64,000 bases of DNA from Legionella oakridgensis ATCC 33761 = DSM 21215 (GTDB taxonomy: Bacteria; Pseudomonadota; Gammaproteobacteria; Legionellales; Legionellaceae). Of this stretch, positions 18,505 to 28,140 are shown one piece after another (the first letter of the stretch is position 1; the number at the start of each line of letters is the position of its first letter). The stretch covers positions 611,001 through 675,000 of the forward strand of contig NZ_CP004006.1 of the NCBI RefSeq assembly GCF_000512355.1, read 5' to 3'. Under the pieces are notes generated by a model. That model ran no database searches. It worked only from the letters and a program-made list of their open reading frames with translations, and had not been told where the DNA came from. The position numbers and the translations under genes are program-made.

Positions 18505-18666
18505 ACCAGCATCCTTGTCTTCATTTTTATTGTAATATTATCTTACAATAAGATTTTGTTTTTACAAATTAATCATTCGGTGATGTAATTAGCTTAAATA
18601 AATATGGCAAAATTCATTTTTTTGACTATGCTTTTATTGTGCACTGCAATAGAGGAAGGCAAAATT

Positions 18667-20535
18667 ATGGGGCAGGGAAGTCAAAAGAAAACCAGTGAAT
18701 TATTGACGAGTGAAGTCATTACCACTCAGAAAAACCTGAATTCTGCCATGGAAGAACTCGCTGACAATCTGCTCTCATTCGAACAATCCGTGCTGAAAAA
18801 CAATACCAATGCCATTAAACGCGCCGAATTTTTGGACCGTATCTTTCATGCCAATTTGGGTCGGATGACGACCGGCTTATCGCCAGCCGCGCTTGTTATT
18901 GCTTACACAGACTGGTGTGCTCATATAGCCATATCCCCCAATAAACGGCTGCAATTATTAGAGAGTGCTGGCAAAAAAATAACTGATTTTTGGAAAAACA
19001 TTACGGATTATGTCTATAAAAAAGAGCTTCAATGCTTTGAGACAAAAGATAAACGCTTTAATCAGCGTTTCAAAGACGATTCCTGGAAAGCATGGCCGTA
19101 TTGCGCGATAGCACAAAGTTTTTTACAAATGGAAGATTGGTGGCAGGAAGCAACGGATATTCGTGGACTAGAAAAAAATCATAAAGATTTGGTGTCTTTT
19201 GTACGGTATCAATGGATTAATGCGCTCTCCCCAGAAAACAGTCCTTTTTTAAATCCTCAAGTATTGGAAAAAACAATCGAAACCAAAGGGCAAAATTTGG
19301 TGGATGGATGGCGAAATTTCCAGAATGATGTTTGGCGATATTTAAAAGGAGAACGGGCAATAGGAACAGAACATTATGTTGTTGGCAAAGATGTTGCTGT
19401 TACCAAGGGAAAGATAGTTTATCGGAATGAGCTTTTTGAGTTGATCCAATATGCTCCACAAACGAAACAGGTTTATTCGGAACCCGTGTTGATTATACCG
19501 GCCTGGATCATGAAATATTACATTCTTGATTTATCTCCTCATAATTCCATGGTGAATTATCTGGTTAAAAAAGGTCACACGGTATTCATGATGTCATGGA
19601 AAAATCCAGATGAGCGATATCGCGATTATGGCATGCAGGATTATTTAAAAAAGGGCGTGATTGAAGCGCTGGATGCAGTAACAGCAATAACACAACAAAA
19701 GAAGATCCATGCCACGGGGTATTGCATTGGTGGCACGATCCTGACCATGGCGGCTTCTTATCTTGTCAGGCATCATGATCATCGTTTAAAAACGATTACT
19801 TTATTCGCAGCCCAGACTGATTTTGAAGAGGCGGGGGAGTTGATGACATTTATTGATGAAAATCAGCTTTGCTATTTGGAAGACATCATGTTTTCACAAG
19901 GTTATTTGCGAGGTGACCAAATGTCTTCTACGTTTGATATGCTAAGGCCTCGACAATTGATTTGGTCAAAAGCTGTTCAGCAATACTTGCTTGGTGAGCG
20001 GCAGTCTATGAATGATTTGATGGCATGGAACGAAGACGTTACCCGCCTGCCTTATAAAATGCATGCAGAATATTTACGCCATTTGCATTTGAATAATGAT
20101 TTGGCAGAAGGAGACTATCGCATTGATGGCGAGCCAGTCACTTTGGAAGACATTCAAACCCCATTGTTTGTCGTAGCTACCGAAAAAGATCATATTGCCC
20201 CTTGGAAATCCGTTTATAAAATCCATCTCTATCCAGAGCGTGCAGAAGTCACTTTTGTTTTGGCCAATAGAGGTCATAATGGCGGGATTGTTTCTGAACC
20301 TGGCCACAAGGGGCGGAGTTATCGTATGGGAAAAACTCCACCTGATTCACCTTATAAGACACCCGATGATTGGTATCAGCATCATAAAAGCCGGCCTGGC
20401 TCATGGTGGGCGGCTTGGCATCGCTGGCTGGCAGAGCAATCGGGTTCTAAAAGTGCTCCTCCGTCGATGGGTGCTCCAGAAAGAGGATATAACATTCTCG
20501 AAGAGGCACCTGGTGTTTATGTGAAAGAAAGATAA
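18667..20535 (+). CDS. phaC: poly(3-hydroxyalkanoate) synthase, class I
   Basis: Polymerises (R)-3-hydroxyacyl-CoA to PHB storage granules. The lipase-like box is GYCIGG (GxCxG) with catalytic Cys; the flanking VYFMSWKNPDE-type element appears as FMMSWKNPDERYRDYGMQDY, and the catalytic Asp and His are in VVATEKDHIAPW and NRGHNGGIV. About 622 aa, the usual class I size. I prefer ATG 18667 (MGQGSQKK), with GAGGAAGG upstream, over the in-frame ATG at 18604. No phaA/phaB is adjacent; the gene ends at a hairpin shared with the convergent OsmC gene. Confidence 0.92.
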   Translation: MGQGSQKKTSELLTSEVITTQKNLNSAMEELADNLLSFEQSVLKNNTNAIKRAEFLDRIFHANLGRMTTGLSPAALVIAYTDWCAHIAISPNKRLQLLESAGKKITDFWKNITDYVYKKELQCFETKDKRFNQRFKDDSWKAWPYCAIAQSFLQMEDWWQEATDIRGLEKNHKDLVSFVRYQWINALSPENSPFLNPQVLEKTIETKGQNLVDGWRNFQNDVWRYLKGERAIGTEHYVVGKDVAVTKGKIVYRNELFELIQYAPQTKQVYSEPVLIIPAWIMKYYILDLSPHNSMVNYLVKKGHTVFMMSWKNPDERYRDYGMQDYLKKGVIEALDAVTAITQQKKIHATGYCIGGTILTMAASYLVRHHDHRLKTITLFAAQTDFEEAGELMTFIDENQLCYLEDIMFSQGYLRGDQMSSTFDMLRPRQLIWSKAVQQYLLGERQSMNDLMAWNEDVTRLPYKMHAEYLRHLHLNNDLAEGDYRIDGEPVTLEDIQTPLFVVATEKDHIAPWKSVYKIHLYPERAEVTFVLANRGHNGGIVSEPGHKGRSYRMGKTPPDSPYKTPDDWYQHHKSRPGSWWAAWHRWLAEQSGSKSAPPSMGAPERGYNILEEAPGVYVKER

Positions 20536-20540
20536 ACAAA

Positions 20541-20580
20541 ACTCACGGAATTTCTCAATGGCATTGAGTTTCCGTGAAGC
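20541..20580. terminator. bidirectional terminator hairpin between phaC and OsmC gene
   Basis: An inverted repeat CTCACGGAA ... TTCCGTGA with an inner CTCAAT/ATTGAG stem lies between two convergent genes. There are T-rich bases on the minus-strand side (GTTTTG) and a weaker T tract on the plus side. Confidence 0.6.
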
Positions 20581-20611
20581 TTTGTATAAGTGCCTGTCTG
20601 CAGTGTAACGT

Positions 20612-21037
20612 CTAGTTTTCCAAGGTAGCTTCCATGGTTATTTTTGCCCGCATTAATTTTGAGACAGGGCAATTTTCCTTGGCTTGCTGTGCTGCCTTAT
20701 CGAAGGTGGCTTGTGAAGCATTTGGAATTCGTGCAGCAACTTTTAAATGAATGACTGGGATTGCAAACCCATCGTCGAATTTTTCCAGGGTGACGGTCGC
20801 TGTTGTTTTTATATGGTCAGCAGTTAATCCTTCTTTTGCCAGTTGTCCGGAAAGTGCCATCGAAAAACAACCGGCATGGGCGGCTGCAATCAATTCTTCA
20901 GGGTTGGTTCCTTTTCCTTCTTCAAAACGATCTTTAAAGGAATATTGGGTATCCGAGAGAATGCCACTGTCTGTGGTTAGATTTCCTTTGCCATCTTTCA
21001 AACCTCCTGTCCATACCGCAGTAGCCGAACGTTTCAT
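20612..21037 (-). CDS. OsmC-family peroxiredoxin
   Basis: A 141-aa OsmC/Ohr-type thiol peroxidase that reduces organic hydroperoxides. The two redox cysteines are in AAHAGCFSMAL and KENCPVSKLM, the standard positions; the N-terminal AVWTGGLKDGKG and NPEELIAAA motifs are OsmC-like. Start ATG 21037 (MKRSATAVW) follows AGGAGACTTT; the longer frame to 21085 is not needed. Cytosolic. It is convergent with phaC. Confidence 0.9.
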   Translation of the reverse strand: MKRSATAVWTGGLKDGKGNLTTDSGILSDTQYSFKDRFEEGKGTNPEELIAAAHAGCFSMALSGQLAKEGLTADHIKTTATVTLEKFDDGFAIPVIHLKVAARIPNASQATFDKAAQQAKENCPVSKLMRAKITMEATLEN

Positions 21038-21142
21038 AAAGTCTCCTATTTTGTGTTTGTTGTCAGTGAATTTGGTATGAAACATTTATTATGGTTGAGT
21101 CTTGAGAAAAGTCCAAGGTCGATGTCAGCATTAATATGCTTT

Positions 21143-22729
21143 TTATGAAAGGGCTGGAGTGTTTCTGTTTTGCAGATAGATTTCAGCTTCTTGATTGGTT
21201 TGCTTCATGGCCTTATACAAACCTTTATCGCGACCAGCATTAAAAAAAGCAACACCAGCACTTAATAATGCGGCACCAGAAGCGGTTGTGGCAATGGCTG
21301 CGGGGGTGGCAAGTCCAATGCTGCCAGTAAAGGACAAGGCAGAAATCACAAGCAATGCACAGCCTAATACTATAAACATTAAGCTGGCAATGAATTTACC
21401 CATACTGCCTTTTCCCTCAACCTGTTCTTTTAAATGCGCGTAATTTTGTATGCGCTCAGGCGTTGGTTCTAATGCAAGTGCTTGTGTTTGCTTGATGACT
21501 GCGAGGAATCGTTCCTCCTTTGTTTCTTTATAAAACTGCCATGCTTCTTTCATTGTTTTTTGAGCGGCTTTTATAAGCCGTTGTTGATGTTCATGAAGCC
21601 CACTTTGCAGCATTGCTTGTAAGGCATTCTGTTGTTCATGATAGCCTTGAATTTCAGTGATAATAGAGGTGAGTGCTTGATCATGCAATTGCGTTGGAGA
21701 ATGAATAATGGCTGTAGACAGCTTGTCTAAAAAATAAGTGGCCATAGGTTCATCGTCGTGTGCTAGATGAGTAAGCTTATCCATATGAAGCAATAAAGTC
21801 TCTGCATACTCATTGCAATGGTTTGCCGCAATATGAAGAAGGATAATGGCAAAAGTTTGGCGGCCATCGTAGGTATCATGATGAAATGCTTGGCCTTTTG
21901 CTGCATACTCTTCGAGATTGGCAAGATATAAGTCAGCCATTGAGGACTTTTCTGCAACTCGCGCCGTGTTTAATGCTTCGGTCAACGTACGATTCACATA
22001 CACAAATAATTGGCCAAGAGCTTGATTGGATTTGTAGGCATTCTGAGAAAAGTTGATGTTATCATGAACGCGTTTAAGTTCTTCCGGCAAGAGACTAATT
22101 TCACGAACGTATGCCGCATTTGCTTCAGCAAGGTTTTCATGCGGCTGAATTTCAAAGTGAGCCCCCCGATAATAAAACTCAATGGTGGGGGTTTCGCCAA
22201 ATGGATAGGGATGCCGGGTCGTTGCTCTTGAACCAACCAAATTATAGTTATCCTTAGGATTGTCAGTATGGCGGTTGGTAATGTATTCATAAGTTTGTAC
22301 TGAAATACCGAATTGGTCGTGCAATAAATTAGCTGCTTCCAGATAATGAAGATGATTGTAGGCGCCATCGGCTTGTACATCTCTTAACAACCCAATGCTT
22401 GCTGCATCGTAGCCATCCGATAAACCAACATTCGCAATACAATGCCTTAAAACGGGAGAAAAAATGATTTCGTTTGCATAAAATGAGTGTGAATTTAAAT
22501 AGGAATCTAGGGTTTGCCAATTAAAGGCTTCATGAGCATCGACCCCATAATATCGGCCAAAGGTTTCTTTGAGCTTTTGATAAGATAAGTAAACGGGGTT
22601 TTCGCTTAATTCTGCCAGGGTTCCTTGAGTTTCCCGCTCGGCCAATTGATGAATCCCGCGCAATAATTCTGGTAATGCGCTGTATAAAGCACAATTATTT
22701 AATAAGCCGGTGATTCTTGGGAGAGGCAT
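21143..22729 (-). CDS. putative cysteine-protease effector with C-terminal membrane segments
   Basis: A 528-aa protein with no hit I can name. Near the N-terminus LLNNCALYSALPELL places a Cys at the start of a helix, as in OTU and other papain-like enzymes. About 180 residues on, YYRGAHFEIQ gives a His in a strand (OTU enzymes have GxHY-like). The rest is helical, and two hydrophobic segments lie near residues 450-500 (FIASLMFIVLGCALLVISAL). A short Lys/Asn-rich tail follows. This fits a host-membrane-anchored deubiquitinase- or protease-like Dot/Icm effector, but catalysis is only inferred. Start is ATG 22729. Confidence 0.5.
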   Translation of the reverse strand: MPLPRITGLLNNCALYSALPELLRGIHQLAERETQGTLAELSENPVYLSYQKLKETFGRYYGVDAHEAFNWQTLDSYLNSHSFYANEIIFSPVLRHCIANVGLSDGYDAASIGLLRDVQADGAYNHLHYLEAANLLHDQFGISVQTYEYITNRHTDNPKDNYNLVGSRATTRHPYPFGETPTIEFYYRGAHFEIQPHENLAEANAAYVREISLLPEELKRVHDNINFSQNAYKSNQALGQLFVYVNRTLTEALNTARVAEKSSMADLYLANLEEYAAKGQAFHHDTYDGRQTFAIILLHIAANHCNEYAETLLLHMDKLTHLAHDDEPMATYFLDKLSTAIIHSPTQLHDQALTSIITEIQGYHEQQNALQAMLQSGLHEHQQRLIKAAQKTMKEAWQFYKETKEERFLAVIKQTQALALEPTPERIQNYAHLKEQVEGKGSMGKFIASLMFIVLGCALLVISALSFTGSIGLATPAAIATTASGAALLSAGVAFFNAGRDKGLYKAMKQTNQEAEIYLQNRNTPALS

Positions 22730-22839
22730 AATTTCCACTGGTTTTGAATAAAATTAGAACAATTTTATTCTAATAGCCGTTATACCGTCAATGATGCTTT
22801 GCAGGCGGAAAGGCATTCTACGGAGAATATTTTTGCATG

Positions 22840-23520
22840 TTAGCAGGCCCATTTCATGGCACTCATAATGGAATAAATTTCATTATCGCCAATGACCAGA
22901 TGATCCAATAATCTCACATCAACTAAGGCCAGAGCTTGTTGTAATCGCTTGGTGACGGCGCGATCATGTGGACTTGCATCTGCGTGTCCCGAAGGATGGT
23001 TATGAGCAAGAATTAATGCGGCAGCATTGAATTTTAATACACGTTCAATGATGGGTCGGGGATGTACAGTGGCGGCATCAATGGTGCCAGTGAATAGTTC
23101 TTCATAGGCGAGTACGTGATGTTGACTGTCAAGGAAAATAGCAGAAAATGTTTCATTTTTCTTGTCTCTTAAGCAGCGTTTTAGAAAAGCGTACGTTTGA
23201 TAAGAATCAGTCAACTGTCCATCTTTTTGCAATCGAATTAAATCACTACGACGGCATAGTTCACGTACGGCTTGTAATTGCACATAACGGACGGTACCTA
23301 AGCCACTAATTTGTTGAAAATCGGATAAATCCGCATTGAGTACGGTTCTTACATCACCAAGATGATTTAATAAATCATAAGCTAAATGCACACAGGATTT
23401 TTTGCCATGGCCTGAGCTTATAAAAGCGGCGAGTAATTCTACGTCAGAAAGAGCTTCAGCCCCACTGATTAATAGTTTTTCGCGTAGACGCAAATGTCGT
23501 CTTAAGTCCTGGCATGTCAT
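22840..23520 (-). CDS. radC: RadC-like JAB-domain protein
   Basis: A 226-aa protein. An N-terminal helix-hairpin-helix-like part (FQQISGLGTVRYVQLQAV) precedes the MPN/JAB metal site AHNHPSGHADASPHD (HxHxSG...D). The start is ATG 23520 (MTCQDLRRHLRLREKL) with GGAATAATC upstream; the frame is open further to 23616 but that region overlaps the divergent promoter of coaBC. The name comes from an old DNA-repair phenotype; the true role is uncertain. Confidence 0.93.
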   Translation of the reverse strand: MTCQDLRRHLRLREKLLISGAEALSDVELLAAFISSGHGKKSCVHLAYDLLNHLGDVRTVLNADLSDFQQISGLGTVRYVQLQAVRELCRRSDLIRLQKDGQLTDSYQTYAFLKRCLRDKKNETFSAIFLDSQHHVLAYEELFTGTIDAATVHPRPIIERVLKFNAAALILAHNHPSGHADASPHDRAVTKRLQQALALVDVRLLDHLVIGDNEIYSIMSAMKWAC

Positions 23521-23621
23521 GATTATTCCTTTATAGCGAGGTTTATATTTTGATGTATACTTGCTTGGATCAACATCATTTAAGCGATGTTTGAAATTAT
23601 TTTTAATAAAATTCAATCAAT

Positions 23622-24826
23622 ATGCAAGATTTTGCCAATAAAAAGATAGTCTTGGGAGTTTGTGGCGGCATAGCTGCTTATAAATCTGCTTATCTCATTC
23701 GAGAGTTGACTCGTTTAGGTGCCTCGGTTCGTGTGGTTATGACAGCCTCAGCACAACAATTCATCACTCCCATGACGTTGCAGGCATTAAGTGGTCATGA
23801 GGTGCGTTGTCAATTGTTCGATGCGCAGGCAGAAAAAGCAATGGGACATATTGAGCTTGCGCGTTGGGCGGATTATTTATTGATTGCACCAGCTTCAGCA
23901 AATTGTCTGGCTAAACTGGCGCATGGACTGGCGGATGATTTGCTTTCCACGTTGTATTTGGTAGCCGAAGTCCCTGTTATTGTTTGTCCTGCCATGAACC
24001 GTAGTATGTGGACCCATGAGGCAACTCAGGCCAATCGCGTTTTACTCGAACGCCGTGGTGTGGTTATAGTGGGACCAGAGGAAGGCTCACAAGCTTGTGG
24101 GGAACATGGTTTTGGCCGCATGAGCGAAGTGGATAATATTATTGATGCGCTGCGCTTATATGAAGTCCATCAATTATTGCGGGGAAAACAAGTAATGATT
24201 ACTGCTGGCCCTACACAAGAAGCAATTGATCCCGTACGTTACATCAGTAATCGCAGTTCAGGAAAAATGGGTTATGCATTAGCACAGGCTGCTTTGATGG
24301 CTGGCGCAGAAGTGACTCTGGTAAGTGGTCCTTCGGCATTACCTCCACCTGCGAAAGTTGATTTTCATAGCGTACACTCTGCCGAAGAGATGTTGGATAA
24401 AGTCATGCATCATTTAAAATCCGACATGATTTTTATTGGTACGGCCGCAGTAGCGGATTATCGACTTCAAGCACCTGAACCTGAAAAAATTAAAAAAGTA
24501 AACAGAACGGATTAGCGCTTAATTTAATACCTAACCCGGATATTCTTGCAACGGTAGTTGCTAGTGGCCAAGCTTCTTATGTGGTTGGGTTTGCTGCAGA
24601 AACCACGGATGTCGTCCAGCATGCTAAAGAAAAACTGCAAGCCAAAAAACTGGATATGGTGATAGCAAATCAGGTTGGCAATGGGCTTGCTTTTGATAAG
24701 GACTATAATCAAGTAACGATCATTACAAAAGACGGCCAGTGTGAGTTGCCTTTCAGCCATAAAACAAGGCTTGCTGGGCAAATTGTTGCAATTCTTGCAG
24801 CAAACTTGCAAAATGGCCCCAAATGA
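23622..24826 (+). CDS. coaBC: CoaBC phosphopantothenoylcysteine synthetase/decarboxylase, one frameshift
   Basis: Bifunctional coenzyme A enzyme. The N-terminal flavin-binding decarboxylase part has GVCGGIAAYKS, APASANCLAKLAHGLADDL and CPAMNRSMW; the synthetase part has ITAGPTQEAIDPVRYISNRS. As read, the frame stops at 24515, one base short at A6 (24492-24497). One more A continues into SKQNGLALNLIPNPDILATV and the frame to 24826. The gene is essential, so this is almost surely a sequencing error. It starts 101 bases from divergent radC and is followed by dut. Confidence 0.93.
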
Positions 24827-24920
24827 ATAGGGGTATAAACTGATTTTTAATGTTTCCCCTAAGAGATTTGTTACAAACATTTCCTGTTTTGGGCTTTAAT
24901 TTTTTGATTTGAGAAATACT

Positions 24921-25378
24921 ATGGAACATGCAATACAATTAAAGATTCTTGATGCCCGTATTGGCAACAGCATTCCTTTGCCTGCATATACTACTCCCGG
25001 GTCGGCTGGACTTGATTTACGTGTTTGCATTGATGAACCCATACAAATTGCCTCACAAGAAACTGTATTGTTGCCTACTGGAATCGCGATTTATATTGCT
25101 GATCCAACGCTTGCAGCGGTTATTTTGCCGCGTTCAGGCCTTGGCCATAAACATGGCATTGTTCTAGGAAACTTGGTGGGATTGATTGATTCTGATTATC
25201 AGGGCGAATTAAAAATATCATGCTGGAATCGAAGTCAGGAGCATTTCACGGTTAATCCTGGCGAGCGTATTGCCCAATTAGTTTTTTACCCATTGTTCAA
25301 GCATCCTTTTCCATTGTGGATTCTTTTACAGAAAGTTCTCGTGGGCAAGATGGTTTTGGCAGTTCCGGGAGGCATTAA
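24921..25378 (+). CDS. dut: dUTP diphosphatase, one frameshift near the C-terminus
   Basis: Trimeric dUTPase that turns dUTP into dUMP. Motifs are visible: [34 protein letters not shown], and ERIAQLVF. The frame shifts at T6 (25282-25287). One extra T gives the normal end [18 protein letters not shown], then [12 protein letters not shown], the Gly-rich motif 5 that closes the active site, with a TAA at 25376-25378. That stop overlaps the ATG of the next gene. The start is ATG 24921 ([10 protein letters not shown]). Confidence 0.93.
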
Positions 25379-26778
25379 TGATGGGAAAGCCCGCATATCG
25401 CCAAAAACAAGTTTGTCGTCATGTATTTAGAGCTTACGATATTCGCGGGATCATTGATGAACAACTGGATGCAAATGCTTTTTACAGCATAGGCAAAGCC
25501 ATTAGTTGCCGTTTGCATGCTTTGAATCGACAACAACTATTTTTAGCTCGCGATGGTCGTTTAACCAGCGAGACGTTGGCCAATGCTTTAAAACAAGGGT
25601 TATTAGACAGCGGCATCGATGTGTTTGATCTTGGTGCGGTACCTACGCCTGTGATGTATTACGCAACGCATGCCAGTACAATCGATTGTGGTTTGATGGT
25701 TACAGGTAGCCATAATCCAGCCAATTATAATGGCATAAAAATGGTGCTTGCCGGCAAAACGTTGGCAAATGATGACATTGAAATTCTGTATGATTTAAAT
25801 AAAAATCTTCAATCATTAAGTGGACAAGGAGTGTATCAAGCTTACGATATTCTAAACGAATATATTAACCGTATTGTCAGTGATATTAAGTTGCATCGAC
25901 CATTTAAAGTGGTGGTGGATTGTGGTAATGGCATTGCTGGTCCTATCGCGCCGCATATTCTTGAACGGCTGGGATGCGACGTTATTCCGCTTTATTGTGA
26001 AGTTGATGGACGTTTTCCCAATCATCATCCTGACCCTACCGTTGAAGCCAATTTAAGAGATTTAAAAGAAGCGGTGGCTGCCCATCATGCTGATATTGGA
26101 TTGGCATTTGATGGTGATGCGGATCGGTTAGGGGTGATTACCAACGACGGAGAGCTCATCTGGCCGGATCGATTGTTGATGCTATATGCTCACGATATTC
26201 TTAGCCGTAATCCAGGTGCTTCTATCGTGTATGATGTAAAATGCTCCAGCCATCTAGCAAATGTAATTGAACAAAACGGTGGTAAAGCCAAAATGTGCCC
26301 TACTGGACACTCAATTGTTAAAGCCGTAATGAAGCAAGAGCATGCGGCATTAGCGGGAGAAATGAGCGGGCATATCTTTTTTAAAGATCGATGGTATGGT
26401 TTTGATGATGCACTTTACAGTGCTTGTCGTTTGCTAGAGATTTTAAGCCAAGCCCCTCATACGGTAAGTGAACAATTTTTTGCTATACCGAATAGTATTA
26501 ATACGCCTGAAATTAAAATCCCTATTGCCGATGATGAAAAATTCATGTTCATGCAACGATTTAGTGAACATGCAAATTTTATGGGTGCGCGTCTGATTAC
26601 GATTGATGGTTTGCGAGTTGAGTTTAATCATGGTTGGGGCTTGATTCGAGCTTCCAATACCACCCCTTGTTTGGTTGCGCGTTTTGAAGCGTGCGATCAA
26701 GCAGGCCTTGCTAGCATTAAGGCGTTATTTAAAACGCAGTTGCATGAGTTAGATAAAGATTTAGAGATACCTTTTTAG
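25378..26778 (+). CDS. phosphomannomutase/phosphoglucomutase (AlgC/ManB type)
   Basis: A 466-aa alpha-D-phosphohexomutase that interconverts hexose 6- and 1-phosphates for LPS and polysaccharide precursors. The phosphoserine loop is [14 protein letters not shown], the Mg loop [12 protein letters not shown], the sugar loop GEMSGH, and the phosphate-binding loop RASNTTP. Length and motif order match AlgC. The ATG overlaps the repaired dut stop (TAATG), so the coaBC-dut-mutase set is probably one operon. Confidence 0.93.
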   Translation: MMGKPAYRQKQVCRHVFRAYDIRGIIDEQLDANAFYSIGKAISCRLHALNRQQLFLARDGRLTSETLANALKQGLLDSGIDVFDLGAVPTPVMYYATHASTIDCGLMVTGSHNPANYNGIKMVLAGKTLANDDIEILYDLNKNLQSLSGQGVYQAYDILNEYINRIVSDIKLHRPFKVVVDCGNGIAGPIAPHILERLGCDVIPLYCEVDGRFPNHHPDPTVEANLRDLKEAVAAHHADIGLAFDGDADRLGVITNDGELIWPDRLLMLYAHDILSRNPGASIVYDVKCSSHLANVIEQNGGKAKMCPTGHSIVKAVMKQEHAALAGEMSGHIFFKDRWYGFDDALYSACRLLEILSQAPHTVSEQFFAIPNSINTPEIKIPIADDEKFMFMQRFSEHANFMGARLITIDGLRVEFNHGWGLIRASNTTPCLVARFEACDQAGLASIKALFKTQLHELDKDLEIPF

Positions 26779-26932
26779 GCGCCCATGTGAATTTAGAACC
26801 AAGTTTAAATAACAATCCATTTCTGGTGTCTCCTCATCCGATGAATATGTAATTGCTTTTCTCTATTGATTGCTTGCTCTTTTTTTGATTAATATGTCTC
26901 TGTAGTTTAATCAACTCGTTTAGGAGACGAAC

Positions 26933-28024
26933 ATGCTATCAAGAAACTCTTTGGCAAGATTATTGTTGTCCCAATTGACTCAACAAACACGTGCTGCTAC
27001 TGCCCATGCCAGGAGCCGGGGGTATCTTTTTAGCAGCTCATCAACCTACTAATCATCCATCCCATCTTACCACACCGTATCGTTTATTCCGCTCTTGCCC
27101 TGATGAATCGGCATTAATCGCGAGCTGCAATCGCGCGAATGCTAATTTCCATGATACCCATGCAAAACTTGCAACTAACGCATTGGCGGGAATTCGACAT
27201 ATCGTGGTTTATTTAAATTTCAATGTATCTTTGTGGCAAAGAAATGAAGCTAAGGAATACGCAGAAATACAAACGGTACCGTCTCCCGCCCTAAGTGCAC
27301 CCTATATTCTTGCAAAAACAATTCTACATAAAAAAGTAGAAATTAATTTGCTATGGGATGCTTTAATGGCTGCCGAAATTGACAAGCCTGGAATGCATGA
27401 GGGATTAACCAGCATACTCGGTGATCTTACTGCCATATCCAGGCAAGTTAAACAACATTCTTCTAGGTTAGGGGCGGTAGTAAAACCATCCATCACTTTA
27501 ATGAATAGGTCTATTTCGGCCATTCAAGATACCTTAACTTGTCAATCACCGAGACAAGTTAAAAAGTACCAAGAGCAATATTTGCAGGATACCTCAGAAC
27601 TGATGGGAACGTTAAGTCAGTTGGTTTGCGATTTGCAAATGAGGGGCCTGCGCAATATTGTATCCTGCTGGCGTGCAAACCATGCTGTTCATCTGGACAG
27701 TTCTCGTATCATGATAGTCGGTACAAAAGCTCCCAGGAAAGAGATGATTGAAATAACCTGTTTTCAAACACTGTATGAAGAAGCTGGCATAGTAGAGGCG
27801 GAACACAAAGGATATGTGATGTATGTGGAATCTCCTGCAAAACAAATGTCCACCATTCAAATCAGGGATTTAATCTCTGATTATGGGAAGCATTTGTTAA
27901 ATAAAAAATAGGAAAACGAATTTTGGGAGATGAACTGGCAATGGAGGAAGACGTATTGGGGAAATATGCCCAATCAAGCATAGATCGATTAAGAAAAGAA
28001 GGTTGTCCTTATAAACCTCAATGA
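26933..28024 (+). CDS. effector candidate with mitochondrial-presequence-like N-terminus, two frameshifts
   Basis: The clear frame runs 26991-27911. An ATG at 26933 with a strong AGGAGACGA ribosome site joins it if one G is removed from the run at 27018-27022. This gives a start with arginines and no acidic residue (MLSRNSLARLLLSQLTQQTR, then AATAHARSRG), much like a mitochondrial presequence. At the end, one extra A at 27903-27908 extends the protein to 28024 (ILGDELAMEEDVLGKYAQSS). The restored protein is about 363 aa. No known domain was seen. Targeting and effector status are inferred. Confidence 0.5.
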
Positions 28025-28073
28025 TAAAGGCAAACAAAGGTTAATCATGAATATTTAATAAAACTACTTATCA

Positions 28074-28106
28074 AGTCTGATTACCTGCGGATAATCAGAC
28101 TTTTTG
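28074..28106 (+). terminator. rho-independent terminator
   Basis: A perfect stem AGTCTGATTA / TAATCAGACT with an eight-base loop is followed by TTTTTG. It lies 50 bases after the extended end of the 26933 gene, which supports that extension. Confidence 0.85.
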
Positions 28107-28140
28107 TTCTTAAGGCTCTTGTGTTTAGAAAACACTATTT

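Noticed and set aside
18604-18666. N-terminal extension of PhaC that looks like a signal peptide
   Set aside because: PhaC is cytosolic and the ATG at 18667 has a better ribosome site; the extension is probably not translated.
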